Part shown: positions 8,108 to 16,696 of the stretch, piece after piece | Position numbering within the stretch: position 1 is the first letter of the stretch | Layout: each line of letters opens with the position of its first letter | DNA from: Vulcanimicrobiota bacterium | Lineage (GTDB): Bacteria; Vulcanimicrobiota; Vulcanimicrobiia; Vulcanimicrobiales; Vulcanimicrobiaceae | NCBI GenBank assembly: GCA_030038215.1 | Contig: JASHPI010000240.1 | Coordinates: 1 to 43,245 of the forward strand | Direction of reading: 5' to 3' | Length of the DNA: 43,245 bases | Notes under the pieces: generated by a model | The model's database searches: none | The model's input: the letters and a program-made list of their open reading frames with translations, nothing else | What the model was told of the DNA's origin: nothing | Made by a program: the position numbers and the translations under genes

Positions 8108-9493
8108 ATGCCGCTTGTACGCACGCAAGCGTTGCTTTTTGCTTTGACGGCGGCCCTGGCGGGATGCGCGCACGAATCGCTCGCCCCGCTTCCGACGAGC
8201 GTTGCTCCAGGAGTCTCACCGCAAGCGTTCTCGTTTATCGAGAGACCTTTGATTCGGACAAACTCGCTGATCCAACACGTCGTCATCATCGTTCAAGAAA
8301 ACCGCACGCCCGACAATCTCTTCAATGGGCTACCGGGTGCCGACACCGTTCGCAGCGGCAAGAACTCGTCTGGCCAAATCGTCGAGCTGCGCCGCGTGCC
8401 CTTGGCTACGCCGTACACCCTCGTACACTCGCACCCGGCCTTCAAGACCGAGTACGCTGACGGTTACCTGAACGGCTTCGACGAGGACAAAACCACTTGT
8501 CACCGAGATGCGAGGTGTCCAGCGCCCGGCGTGCGTGCATATGGCTACGTGACGCCGAACGACGTCAAGCCCTATCTCGTGATGGCCGAGCAGTATACGT
8601 TTGCCGATCATATGTTCGAAACGAATCAGGGGCCGAGTTTTCCGGCGCACCAGTATATCCTGAGCGGCACGTCGACCATCACGAACGACTCGCCATTGCG
8701 AGCATCCGAAAACGTGCTCGCGCCTCACGACAACAATGCCGGCGGCTGCGATTCGCCGCCCGGATCCACGGTCGCCGTTATCAACCTGGCCGGAAAGGAG
8801 GACCACAGAGTCTTCCCCTGTTTCAGCCGGGCGTCTCTGCCGCAGCTGCTCGCAGCGCGCGGCTTGAGTTGGCGCTATTATCAGGCGCATCTAGGTGCCG
8901 GCACTTGGCATGGCCCGGACGCCATTCTGCAGTTGCGAAAGAACCCGGAATTTTTCGAGGACGTTGTCGCGCCGCCCGGGCGAGTGCTCACCGACATCGC
9001 CGAAGGCCGGCTAGCGAATGTGGTCTGGGTGACCCCGACCGCGAAAGCTTCCGATCACTCGGGCATCAACAATGGTTCGGGTCCGTCGTGGGTCGCATCG
9101 GTGGTCAATGCAATCGGCGAGAGCCCATACTGGAACGACACCGCGATCTTCATCACGTGGGATGACTGGGGAGGATGGTACGACCACGTGCGTCCGACCG
9201 AGTATAACTCATACGAGTTGGGGTTTCGCGTGCCGTTGATCGTCGTGTCCCCGTACGCCAAGCGTCATTTCGTATCGCACCGCCAACACGAATTCGGCAG
9301 CATCCTCAAGTTCGTCGAGGAGACGTTTGGACTGGGCTCGCTCGGCACGACCGACGTGCGCGCCGACAACCTCTCCGACTGCTTCGACTTCTCGGCACCT
9401 CTTCCGCATCGCTTTCAACCGATTCCCGCGCCTTTGCCGCCTAGCTACTTCCTGAAGCAGCCGATCTCGATGCAGGATCCGGACGACGACTGA
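8108..9493 (+). CDS. Secreted lipoprotein phosphoesterase (PF04185), paralogue 1
   Basis: A 461-residue PF04185 phosphoesterase, the family of AcpA acid phosphatase and bacterial phospholipase C, which hydrolyses phosphomonoesters or phospholipids outside the cytoplasm. Signal peptide with lipobox LAGC (Cys about 20). Motifs: VQENRTPDNLF (family norm ENRS), ASDHSG, GPSWVASVVNAIG, the metal-site WDDWGGWYDHV, and GFRVPLIVVSPYAK. Compared with the other three copies in this window it has Thr in place of the Ser that follows Glu-Asn. ATG start, about 40 bp after the broken GT9 gene and convergent with the DUF2079 gene. The true substrate is unknown. Being lipid-anchored suggests action at the cell surface or periplasm. 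Confidence 0.9.
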   Translation: MPLVRTQALLFALTAALAGCAHESLAPLPTSVAPGVSPQAFSFIERPLIRTNSLIQHVVIIVQENRTPDNLFNGLPGADTVRSGKNSSGQIVELRRVPLATPYTLVHSHPAFKTEYADGYLNGFDEDKTTCHRDARCPAPGVRAYGYVTPNDVKPYLVMAEQYTFADHMFETNQGPSFPAHQYILSGTSTITNDSPLRASENVLAPHDNNAGGCDSPPGSTVAVINLAGKEDHRVFPCFSRASLPQLLAARGLSWRYYQAHLGAGTWHGPDAILQLRKNPEFFEDVVAPPGRVLTDIAEGRLANVVWVTPTAKASDHSGINNGSGPSWVASVVNAIGESPYWNDTAIFITWDDWGGWYDHVRPTEYNSYELGFRVPLIVVSPYAKRHFVSHRQHEFGSILKFVEETFGLGSLGTTDVRADNLSDCFDFSAPLPHRFQPIPAPLPPSYFLKQPISMQDPDDD

Positions 9494-9503
9494 ACCTTAA
9501 AAC

Positions 9504-9531
9504 CTATCGGCATGGTCCGGTCCTCCGATAG
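9504..9531. terminator. Possible bidirectional hairpin between convergent genes
   Basis: CTATCGG and CCGATAG form a perfect 7-bp inverted repeat around a 14-nt loop. It sits between the converging phosphoesterase 1 and DUF2079 genes and contains the DUF2079 stop codon in its first arm. There is no long T-tract, so intrinsic termination is only a suggestion. Confidence 0.35.
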
Positions 9532-10838
9532 AGCTCGATGGCGCCGCGCCGCGCGACCAATACGTACCGGCCTTCGCTAACCAGCTGCCTGAAGGCATCG
9601 CCGTACTCTTCCAGACGCGCCGAGTCGGGGAAATCGCGGTCAACGAGAACGAAGCAGGCTTGCGTTTCCGTCGCCGGCGACTCGGGCAAGAGACGCGCGT
9701 ACGGATTGGCAAGCGCCAGATGCGTGTAGGCCTCTTCTTGCGTGGCGATGCTTACGCCGGCCGGAAGTGCTGCGAGAAACCGGTCAAGTGCGACATCACG
9801 TGCCGCGACGGGGCGCAAATTCAACCCCGGATGGAGCGGATCTGCGACCGTTAACTCGAGAACGCAGAGCACGATACACGCGGCCAACGCATAACGGACC
9901 CCCGGCGATTGCAGGCGCCGCGCAGCGAAGGCGAACGCAACCAGCACGTAACCGATCCAAGCGCCGGCGTAGTGCGTGCCGAGGGTAAAGGCCGTCGGCA
10001 TCCGCGAGAGCAGCACCTCGCCGAGTGGTGCGATGGCGAGCACCATCATGCCGGAGCGCAGCGGCAAAAAGAGCAACGGCGCAAAGATGAGCAGCAAGAA
10101 TCCTAGACGCGCGAGGATCGTGCTCGGCAGCGAGCGTACGTCGTTCAGAGTCCATGCGTAGAAGCGCACCGGTTGCCACGTCGCAGCGGCGGCAGCGTGC
10201 GGCCGGATGCCGAGGAAGAACAGCGCCAGAATCGCAATGCTGACCATCAAAACGGCTACCGCAACGCGTCCGCGAGGCGTGCCGCGAAAACGCCACGCCC
10301 CGAGGGCTCCGGCGATCGCGAGAAAAACCGCCTGATCTTCCTTCACCGCGAGCGTAACAAGCGCCAGGACGATCGTCCAACGGATCGCTCCGGCATCGAA
10401 GGCATAAAGCGTCCACGCGACCGCGGCGGGCGCGAAACCATTCTCGTGAAAGTCGCCAAAGACCAGCCCGGCCAAGGGCGGATAGAGCCAGACGATTAAC
10501 GCCGCGAGGCGCGCGACTCCAACGCCCGCGCGCGCTCGGACCAAACCGTAGATCGGCGGCGCAACCAGGGCGCCGGCGACCGCTTGCAGCGCGATCAAGG
10601 CGATTGGCGAGCGCACCAGCGCCACGGTAAATCCGGACAGATAGAGGATCGGCGAGAAATGAAAGGCCCAGTGGCTTCCTTCAATTGGGTTGCAGAAACA
10701 GCCAAACGCGCTGGCGACGGTCTGCGCAAAAATACCGAAGTCGATCAGATTGCGGTGAGCCGCGTACTTGATCGCGCCTAGCCACGTAAAGAGCGCCGCG
10801 TAGACGAGGCACCCCAACCAGAGCAGTCTATCTTTCAC
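9504..10838 (-). CDS. DUF2079 polytopic membrane protein
   Basis: A 444-residue inner-membrane protein with roughly nine or ten hydrophobic segments and a soluble C-terminal part (about residues 360-444). The signature pieces of DUF2079 (PF09852) are present: NLIDFGIFAQTV after the first membrane helix, FGDFHENGFAPA, and VKEDQAVFL. The fold resembles GT-C glycosyltransferases of the mannosyltransferase type (family-level inference), so a polyprenyl-sugar-dependent transfer at the outer face of the inner membrane is possible but unproven. It starts at a GTG overlapping the prfB stop (GTGA) and is therefore co-translated with release factor 2. The functional link is not obvious; the pairing may just reflect compact gene order. 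Confidence 0.85.
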   Translation of the reverse strand: MKDRLLWLGCLVYAALFTWLGAIKYAAHRNLIDFGIFAQTVASAFGCFCNPIEGSHWAFHFSPILYLSGFTVALVRSPIALIALQAVAGALVAPPIYGLVRARAGVGVARLAALIVWLYPPLAGLVFGDFHENGFAPAAVAWTLYAFDAGAIRWTIVLALVTLAVKEDQAVFLAIAGALGAWRFRGTPRGRVAVAVLMVSIAILALFFLGIRPHAAAAATWQPVRFYAWTLNDVRSLPSTILARLGFLLLIFAPLLFLPLRSGMMVLAIAPLGEVLLSRMPTAFTLGTHYAGAWIGYVLVAFAFAARRLQSPGVRYALAACIVLCVLELTVADPLHPGLNLRPVAARDVALDRFLAALPAGVSIATQEEAYTHLALANPYARLLPESPATETQACFVLVDRDFPDSARLEEYGDAFRQLVSEGRYVLVARRGAIELYRRTGPCR

Positions 10839-11936
10839 GCTGGAGCGCGGCGTTGCTGTAGGTAGGGCCAGATGAACGCGTCGATCCCACCCCCGAGCAC
10901 TTCCGCGACGTTGCCGGTTTCAACGCCGGTGCGATGATCCTTGACGAGCTGATATGGTTGCAAGACGTACGAGCGGATCTGAGAGCCCCACTCGTTGGCT
11001 TGACGTTCGCCTCGCAAGCCGGCCAGCTTGCGATCGTGTTCCTGGGCGGCGAGCGCCGCTAGTTTCGCGCGCAGAATGTTGAGCGCCACGTCGCGGTTCT
11101 GCGCCTGCGAACGTTCTTGTTGCGAGACGACGACCAAGCCCGTCGGCACGTGCACGATGCGAACCGCCGATTCGGTTTTGTTGACGTACTGACCGCCGGC
11201 ACCGCCCGATTTGAACGTCTCGATGCGAAGATCGTCAGGCTTGATCTCGACGTCGGTCTCTGCTGCTTCTACTTCGGGGATGACGTCGACGGCGGCGAAC
11301 GACGTGTGGCGGCGGTGCGCCGCGTCAAACGGTGAGAGCCGCACCAGGCGGTGGACGCCGCGTTCGCTCTCCAGCATTCCGTATGCGTTGCGCCCGCGCA
11401 CGAAAAACGTAATCGATTTCAGCCCAGCTTCCTCAGCCGGCGACTCGTCGACGACCTGGGTCGAGAACCCCTTCGATTCGGCCCAGCGCAAATACATGCG
11501 CGCGAGCATCTGCGTCCAGTCGGCGGCATCGACGCCGCCGGCGCCCGCAAAGATGCTTACGATTGCGTTGTGCGCATCGAACTCGCCGCTGAAGCTGGCC
11601 GCCATTTCGAGGGCCTCGATCGACTGTGTCGCCGTTGTGACGCTCCGGTCGACGTCGCGCTCGGCGGCAGCGTCATCCTCAAAAAGCTCGAGCATCTCAC
11701 GCGCCTCTGCCAACGATCGAGCTACGTCGTCGATCGATGCGTTCTGATCGCGCAGCTCGGTCAGCTCCTTCATCACGCGCTGCGCACGATCGGGATCGTT
11801 CCAGAAGGTTTCGGTGCGCGAGCGCTCGTCCAGCTCGCTTATTCGGCGGAGCGTGCCCGCATAGTCAAAGACGCTCCTTGAGCGCCCCCAGGCGGTCTTC
11901 AAGCCGGAGAATCGCGGTCAGTTGGGTATCGCTCAT
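10835..11936 (-). CDS. prfB: Peptide chain release factor 2 with programmed +1 frameshift
   Basis: Release factor 2 terminates translation at UGA and UAA. The anticodon-like SPF tripeptide (LVRLSPFDAAHRRH) and the catalytic GGQ (SGGAGGQYVNKTES) are present. The track starts at 11902, but the real gene starts with the ATG at 11936. Frame 0 reads 23 codons ending ...KERL, then meets UGA at 11867-11865. A +1 slip on CTT-T continues as DYAGTLRRISELDE, giving 366 residues in total. The AAGGAG just upstream of CTTTGAC acts as the internal Shine-Dalgarno stimulator. The gene is thus autoregulated: low RF2 favours frameshifting and RF2 synthesis. It overlaps DUF2079 by 4 nt and is divergent from the GDPH-motif gene. 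Confidence 0.97.
11863..11880 (-). promoter_or_regulatory. prfB: prfB programmed +1 ribosomal frameshift site
   Basis: On the minus strand this reads AAGGAGCGTCTTTGAC: an SD-like AGGAG, a short spacer, the slippery CTT codon, UGA, then C. This is the same arrangement as the E. coli element (SD-like sequence, CUU, UGA, C), in which UGA-C is a weak stop that pauses until RF2 arrives. In-frame count: ATG 11936 plus 23 codons lands exactly on TGA 11867-11865, and the +1 frame from 11866 is the RF2 body. Confidence 0.95.
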
Positions 11937-12028
11937 GTCGTAAGGCGTTTTCCTCGCAGCGCGCGCACCCCTTGTCGTGGCGTCCCCGCGTCGTGATCAA
12001 AGGGCGACTCTATTCACGGAGATTCGCC

Positions 12029-12793
12029 ATGTACGTTCAGCCGCTCGAGAGCTCGCTCAGCGCCAACTCAGCCTCATCCCTTACCGGGACGCTCGACGGC
12101 GAGGGCGTCTTTGGCGAGGGCCCCCTTTCAGGCTCTGCGTCTGCCGCAGGCGACAACATTTCGCGTTTCCTCCCACCCAGCGGCCTCGACGGATCGCCGG
12201 CCACGATGCAGGGCATCTTCGGATCGCTCATGAGCGTGCTGACGCAGATGATGCAGATGCTGCAATCCATGATGGGCTACGGCGGCGGCAACGAACGTTT
12301 CTTTGCGAACGCCACGGCGTCGAGCAAGGGCGATCCGCATCTTTCATTTGACGGAAGCCGCTGGACGAGCATGGCCTCACAGCCGAATCTGCTTAGCTCC
12401 AACTCGATCCCCGGCGGATTCCAGATCTCGACCCAGGCTACGCCACCCAATGCGCAGGGCGTTGCCTGGAACCAGTCGGCGACGATCGCGTTGAATAACG
12501 GCGCGACGACGATCGGCCTTAACAACAGCGGCCAGCCTTCGATCTCCAACGACGGCCAGCCGGTCTCGATCGGTGCCGGACAGACGCTACAACTGGGCAA
12601 CGGCGAGACGGTCTCGTACAATCAAAACGGCTCGCTTTGCGTGACGGTGCAAAATGGTGCCGGGGGCACCATTACGACGACCCTCGCCGCACAGGGCCGT
12701 GGCGTCAACGTCGACGTCTCCGCGCACGAAGTGGAGCTAGGCGGCACGCTCGTTCAGGGCGCCGTCGAAACGCCCGATGCCGGAACGTTCTAG
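12029..12793 (+). CDS. GDPH-motif protein, DUF1521/VWD-like
   Basis: A 254-residue protein starting at the ATG with GGAG about 8 nt upstream; the track's 11972 start has no such site. Residues 1-60 are Ser/Gly/Ala-rich and disordered-looking. Residues 60-84 form a Met-rich amphipathic or hydrophobic stretch (SLMSVLTQMMQMLQSMM). At 101-104 is GDPH (SSKGDPHLSFDG), followed by a Gly/Asn/Thr-rich beta domain of about 140 residues. This layout matches DUF1521 proteins; in rhizobial NopE1 the GD'PH site self-cleaves in calcium (established). I see no classical signal peptide, so export, if any, is by another route. Divergent from prfB. Its TAG stop shares the palindrome CTAG with the stop of the convergent secreted gene. 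Confidence 0.65.
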   Translation: MYVQPLESSLSANSASSLTGTLDGEGVFGEGPLSGSASAAGDNISRFLPPSGLDGSPATMQGIFGSLMSVLTQMMQMLQSMMGYGGGNERFFANATASSKGDPHLSFDGSRWTSMASQPNLLSSNSIPGGFQISTQATPPNAQGVAWNQSATIALNNGATTIGLNNSGQPSISNDGQPVSIGAGQTLQLGNGETVSYNQNGSLCVTVQNGAGGTITTTLAAQGRGVNVDVSAHEVELGGTLVQGAVETPDAGTF

Positions 12794-13347
12794 CTTTTGG
12801 CGCAGGTTGTCTTTACGCTAACGCTACGCCCGGTTTTTGCTTCGGTGAGCGCTTGCGCCGAGGTCGTCTTCGCGGCGCTGGCCCTGGTCATCGTCGTGTC
12901 GGTCTGACTTCCGATGTCCGCCGACGGCGCAAACGAGAGGTCGTGCCACGTGATTTGATTTCCTCGCCAACCGCTCGAGACGGAGAGTCCATAGGCGCCG
13001 AGGTCCCCCGACGTAACGTCGATCCAGCGATTGGTCGCGGGATCGTATGTGATTCGGTCGAGAATCGTCAGCGTGCTCGTCATCCAAGAAAGTGGCGCGA
13101 TGACCGAGCGTTGGTCGATCCAGTAGCCGGTCGAGTCGAACCGATAGGTCACGATCGTTTGGAACGGCGCCGGACGGCGCGAACTCAACGTGCTGCACGT
13201 CCACGTTCCAATGAGAAAGCGAAAAGTAGAAAAATCCGGTTTGGCGGGCGCTGGGATGGGCGTCGCCTCCACCTGCGCCGGCGAACGGGCCGGTATCGAC
13301 GACGCAATCAGCATCGCACCTGCGAAGATTAGCGGCGGTACTCGCAT
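12790..13347 (-). CDS. Small secreted protein with GTW-C motif
   Basis: A 185-residue exported protein. I start at the ATG 13347 (MRVPPLIFAGAMLIASSIPARS), which has AAGGAG just upstream and opens with a signal peptide. The track's 13479 start adds 44 Arg/Ala-rich residues with no such support. After the signal peptide is a Pro/Ala linker, then FRFLIGTWTC and a beta-strand-rich domain with WIDQRSV and NQITWHDLSF. The GTW-C opening recurs in the gene at 36529-37023, suggesting two members of one secreted calycin-like or DUF1579-like group (inference). It converges with the GDPH-motif gene and is divergent from the EXO-like lipoprotein across 160 bp. No function can be assigned. Confidence 0.7.
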   Translation of the reverse strand: MRVPPLIFAGAMLIASSIPARSPAQVEATPIPAPAKPDFSTFRFLIGTWTCSTLSSRRPAPFQTIVTYRFDSTGYWIDQRSVIAPLSWMTSTLTILDRITYDPATNRWIDVTSGDLGAYGLSVSSGWRGNQITWHDLSFAPSADIGSQTDTTMTRASAAKTTSAQALTEAKTGRSVSVKTTCAKS

Positions 13348-13507
13348 GCTGCTCCTTCTACACGTCGCACGAATGCTTGGCTTGGCCGCCCACGCGCCCC
13401 TGCGAGCCGTTTTCACGGCTGCTTTAGCGCGCGGGGAAGGAACCGAGGCCGCGGCATCGATACATTTGTCGGAACTCACTCCCCCCAGCTACTCTTACGA
13501 GAGGTTG

Positions 13508-14527
13508 ATGCGTATGTACAAGCTTTCGCGGCTTGCCGGCGTGATCGGAATCGCCGCGGTCATCGCTGTGGCCGGCTGCACCGGCAACTCCGGCGTGGCG
13601 CCCAGCACCTCGTCGATGCAGCAGCAGAGATTCACGCCGACCGGCCCCGATTGGATCCACCAAGACGGCCTCATCTTCCACCGCCCGCACTATATGGCGA
13701 CCCGAGCGATGGCTGGTGGAATTGCACCAGGTGAAATCCAGCCTCGCGGAATTGTGCCGGCAAGCACTCCTGCCCCGGGCACTCAATTTACTTACGGTAA
13801 CGGGCCCGTCCTGACCGCGCCCAAGATGTACATCATTCTGTGGGGCTATCGCAAGTACGGCGATCCCGACAAGGTGAAACGGCTACTGAAACTCTTTTCC
13901 AAGAACCTTGGCGGCAGCGGACACAACAACATCTACACTCAGTACTACCAAACGCTGTCCTCGAAGCAGACGTACATCACCAACCCTTCGAATCAGTTCG
14001 GCGGCCTCTGGGAGGACCACGTCGGGATTCCCGCCTCACCGAGTGACGCGCAAGTCGCCGCCGAAGCGCTGCGCGGCGTGAAGCACTTCGGCTACGATCC
14101 CAACGGCTCGTATGTCGTCGCGACCGCGACGGGCCACAGCAGCCCCGGCTTTGGCGTTACGTTTTGCGCCTACCACGATTCGGAGCTGTACAGCGGCGAG
14201 ACCGTATCGTATACGAACCTCCCCTACCAGCCCGACGCCGGCGCTGCGTGCGGAGCCAACATTATCACCCCAGCCTCGGATCAGAAAGGCGTCGACGAGG
14301 GCGTGACCATCGTCGAAGGCCACGAATACGGTGAGTCGATCACCGATCCCATTCCGGGAGCAGGCTGGTACAATAACCAGTGGGGCGAGATCGGCGATGC
14401 TTGTGCGTGGTGGGATATCGCCAACGACCCGTTCGGCACGAAGAGCTATGCTTCGCAGCCGATGTTCAGCAATGCGAGTGACGACAACCAGGGTGAATGC
14501 GTCCATAGTTACACGCCGTCCGAATAA
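13508..14527 (+). CDS. EXORDIUM-like secreted lipoprotein with HExxE motif
   Basis: A 339-residue lipoprotein: signal peptide, then lipobox VAGC (Cys 24). I use the ATG at 13508 preceded by GAGAGG; the track's start lies 318 nt upstream, inside the divergent secreted gene. The body has PKMYIILWGYRKYGD near residue 105, FCAYHD near 220 and, near 272, EGHEYGESITDP followed by WYN..WGEIGDAC. The string HE..E..T.P...WY...EI.D.C closely recalls plant phosphate-induced EXO/PHI-1 proteins (PF04674), which share the HExxE core. A zinc-dependent hydrolase fold is therefore suspected. It is not proven, and some EXO proteins are regarded as non-enzymatic growth factors. Followed at once by an overlapping propeller lipoprotein. 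Confidence 0.65.
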   Translation: MRMYKLSRLAGVIGIAAVIAVAGCTGNSGVAPSTSSMQQQRFTPTGPDWIHQDGLIFHRPHYMATRAMAGGIAPGEIQPRGIVPASTPAPGTQFTYGNGPVLTAPKMYIILWGYRKYGDPDKVKRLLKLFSKNLGGSGHNNIYTQYYQTLSSKQTYITNPSNQFGGLWEDHVGIPASPSDAQVAAEALRGVKHFGYDPNGSYVVATATGHSSPGFGVTFCAYHDSELYSGETVSYTNLPYQPDAGAACGANIITPASDQKGVDEGVTIVEGHEYGESITDPIPGAGWYNNQWGEIGDACAWWDIANDPFGTKSYASQPMFSNASDDNQGECVHSYTPSE

Positions 14528-15536
14528 GCGCTCCGGAGGCGACGCTCGATCAGAGGGAGCCGTTGCAAGGCGGCTTCCTCCCGGGCTCCTCTTCGTTACC
14601 GCGGCAGCCTGCGTGCTCGCAGCGTGTTCCGGCGGCCTGACCTCCTACCAATCGCCAGCGCTTTCGGATCTTGCGCGTTCCGGCGTGGCGCCGGCCTTGC
14701 TCTCGCACCTGCGCCGAGAGACGGCTCCCGTTAAGGTCGAGCCCCAACGAGCACGGTATAAGGGTTTGCGCGACGTGTACGTTTCCGACATCGGCAACGA
14801 TGACGTCGTCTTGCTAAAAGACAAAACGTACGCGGACGCCGGCGCGCTCACCAACGGTATCTACGGACCGGACGGCGCCTTTATCGACAATAAGGGCGAC
14901 TTTTACGTCGCCAACTTCGAGGACGTGAACGTTTCCGAGTACGCGCCGCATGGGACGAAGCCGAAATTCATCTATAGCGCCGGCATGACGGATCCCGTCG
15001 ATGTGACCGTTGACGGCCACGGAAACGTCTACGAAGCCGACTATCTGGGCGGGTTTGTGGCCGAATACGCGCAGAAAAGCAACACGCAACTCTACCAGTG
15101 TTCTCCGGGGGAGGTAGAGGGAGTGGCCGTCGACCAGAGCGGCGATGTCTTCGTCGACTTCGGATCGTCCATCGTCGAGTATATAGGCGGACTGAGCGGA
15201 TGCACTGCCACGCCGCTTGGAGTGACGCTCGACTCGGCCGGCGGCATGGCCATCGATCGGCACGACGACCTTATCGTCTGCGACCAACTCGGGCAAGCGG
15301 TAGACGTTATTGCTCCCCCGTACACCAGTGTGACGCGCGTCCTCCAATCCGGCTACGCGCCCTTCCACGTCACGATCAACAAAGATAACCGGCTCGCCTT
15401 CGTGGCGTCGGTCGACGAGGCTACGGTGTACGTCGTCGATTACGCGACCGGCGGAGCCCTCGCGACGCTCGAGGGCAAGGCATACGGGCTTTCGGATCCG
15501 GTTGCTGCCGTCTACGGCCCGAACGACGTTTACTAG
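14493..15536 (+). CDS. Beta-propeller (NHL/SMP-30-like) lipoprotein
   Basis: About 347 residues. A lipobox (VLAACSGG) follows the hydrophobic segment LLFVTAAAC, then come repeats of about 40-45 residues with the pattern DVYVSDIGND, GDFYVANFED, GNVYEADYLG, GDVFVDFGSS and DDLIVCDQLG. This is the blade signature of NHL/SMP-30-type propellers. Such domains bind ligands or glycans, and some are lactonases. I find no catalytic residues that decide between these. The start is uncertain: the only in-frame starts lie inside the previous gene (ATG 14472, GTG 14493), giving an overlap of 35-56 bp and an unusually long basic N-region before the signal helix. Same strand as the EXO-like gene and probably cotranscribed with it. 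Confidence 0.75.
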   Translation: MNASIVTRRPNKRSGGDARSEGAVARRLPPGLLFVTAAACVLAACSGGLTSYQSPALSDLARSGVAPALLSHLRRETAPVKVEPQRARYKGLRDVYVSDIGNDDVVLLKDKTYADAGALTNGIYGPDGAFIDNKGDFYVANFEDVNVSEYAPHGTKPKFIYSAGMTDPVDVTVDGHGNVYEADYLGGFVAEYAQKSNTQLYQCSPGEVEGVAVDQSGDVFVDFGSSIVEYIGGLSGCTATPLGVTLDSAGGMAIDRHDDLIVCDQLGQAVDVIAPPYTSVTRVLQSGYAPFHVTINKDNRLAFVASVDEATVYVVDYATGGALATLEGKAYGLSDPVAAVYGPNDVY

Positions 15537-15631
15537 TGGCGCGTAGAGCCGAAGGCATCGGCGTTTCCGACTCGAAGTTTGATCGAAATCCGCGTCGATC
15601 GTCCGTCTTCGCGACGGGGAAGGAAATCAGA

Positions 15632-16675
15632 ATGCCGCGTTGCGGTCTTCTTTGTCGAGGATCGTTGCTTGCTTTGCTCCTCGCCGCTTGCTCTGCCGGG
15701 AACAACGCCGTCGTCCCGTCGAGCGGGTCATTCGATCTCGCGCACCACGAGGGTTCGGTCGTTCCGGCCGCGGCGGGAAAGGTCGCTGTTGCGAACTATT
15801 ATGCCAGCACGGTGACGCTCTATGCCGCCGGCGGAAAGCCTCTGCTCCGGACGATCTCTGATGGAATCGCCTATCCCAACTCGTTAGTCTTCGATAAATC
15901 CGGCAACTTGTACGTCGGCAACTTTGGAACGGCGAACGGCAGCTTCAACAGCAGCATTTCGGTCTATTCACCGGGCGGCACCTCGCCCGTGCGCACCATC
16001 ACCGAGGGTCTGCTTGGGCCCTACGCCATGGCAATCGGCCCACAGGGAAAGCTTTACGTTGCGAACTACGGTGGAAGCACGGTCACCGTCTACGCGCACG
16101 GATCGACGCAAGTGCTCCAGACGATTTCAAAGGGAGTCAACCGCCCCGAAGCGCTGGCCTTCGACGCGGCGGGGAATCTCTTCGTCGGGAACTGGGGCGG
16201 CAACACCGTTACGATCTATCCCCCGGGCAAAGCATCGCCGCGGAACACGATCAAAAAGGAGATCTCGCGGCCCAGCGGGCTGGCCTTGGATAGCGCCGGC
16301 GATCTCTACGTTGCCAATCAGCACGGCAACTACGTCTCGATCTATAAACTGGGCAAGAGAAGCGGACCCGAACTGATCCGCAACGGGGTGCACCAGCCGC
16401 TCGGGCTCATCTCCAGCTCCTCGGGCGACCTCTACGTACTGAACTTCGCTAGCAACAGCGTCACGGTTTACTCGGAGCAGACCCGCGCGCTCGAACGAAA
16501 AATTCTACAGGGGGTGGCGTGCCCGACGGCGATGGCGTTAAGCGCGTCAAGCTCGCTGTACGTCGCAAATAGCTGTCCGGGCTCGGTCTCAGTTTACGGA
16601 GCAAGCGGCAGCGCCCCGTTGCGTTCCATCACCCACGGCATCGACGGTCCCTCGGCGATCGCGATCGCGCCGTAA
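15632..16675 (+). CDS. NHL-repeat beta-propeller lipoprotein
   Basis: A 347-residue lipoprotein. I start at the ATG 15632 (MPRCGLLCRGSLLALLLAAC) preceded by AAGGAA; the track's 15536 start adds 32 hydrophilic residues before the signal peptide. The mature part is six or seven NHL-like blades, each reading roughly GNLYVGNFG...ISVYSPGG..PVRTI or GDLYVANQHGNYVSIY, with regular 40-residue spacing. This implies a lipid-anchored propeller facing the periplasm or exterior, probably for binding. No catalytic motif is visible. It lies 21 bp before phosphoesterase 2 on the same strand, so the two could be expressed together. Confidence 0.85.
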   Translation: MPRCGLLCRGSLLALLLAACSAGNNAVVPSSGSFDLAHHEGSVVPAAAGKVAVANYYASTVTLYAAGGKPLLRTISDGIAYPNSLVFDKSGNLYVGNFGTANGSFNSSISVYSPGGTSPVRTITEGLLGPYAMAIGPQGKLYVANYGGSTVTVYAHGSTQVLQTISKGVNRPEALAFDAAGNLFVGNWGGNTVTIYPPGKASPRNTIKKEISRPSGLALDSAGDLYVANQHGNYVSIYKLGKRSGPELIRNGVHQPLGLISSSSGDLYVLNFASNSVTVYSEQTRALERKILQGVACPTAMALSASSSLYVANSCPGSVSVYGASGSAPLRSITHGIDGPSAIAIAP

Positions 16676-16696
16676 GGGCCTGCGTCTGTCGCGCGG

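Noticed and set aside
11837-11902. prfB start at 11902 from the track
   Set aside because: It enters the RF2 frame without the conserved N-terminus; ATG 11936 plus the +1 frameshift explains the gene.
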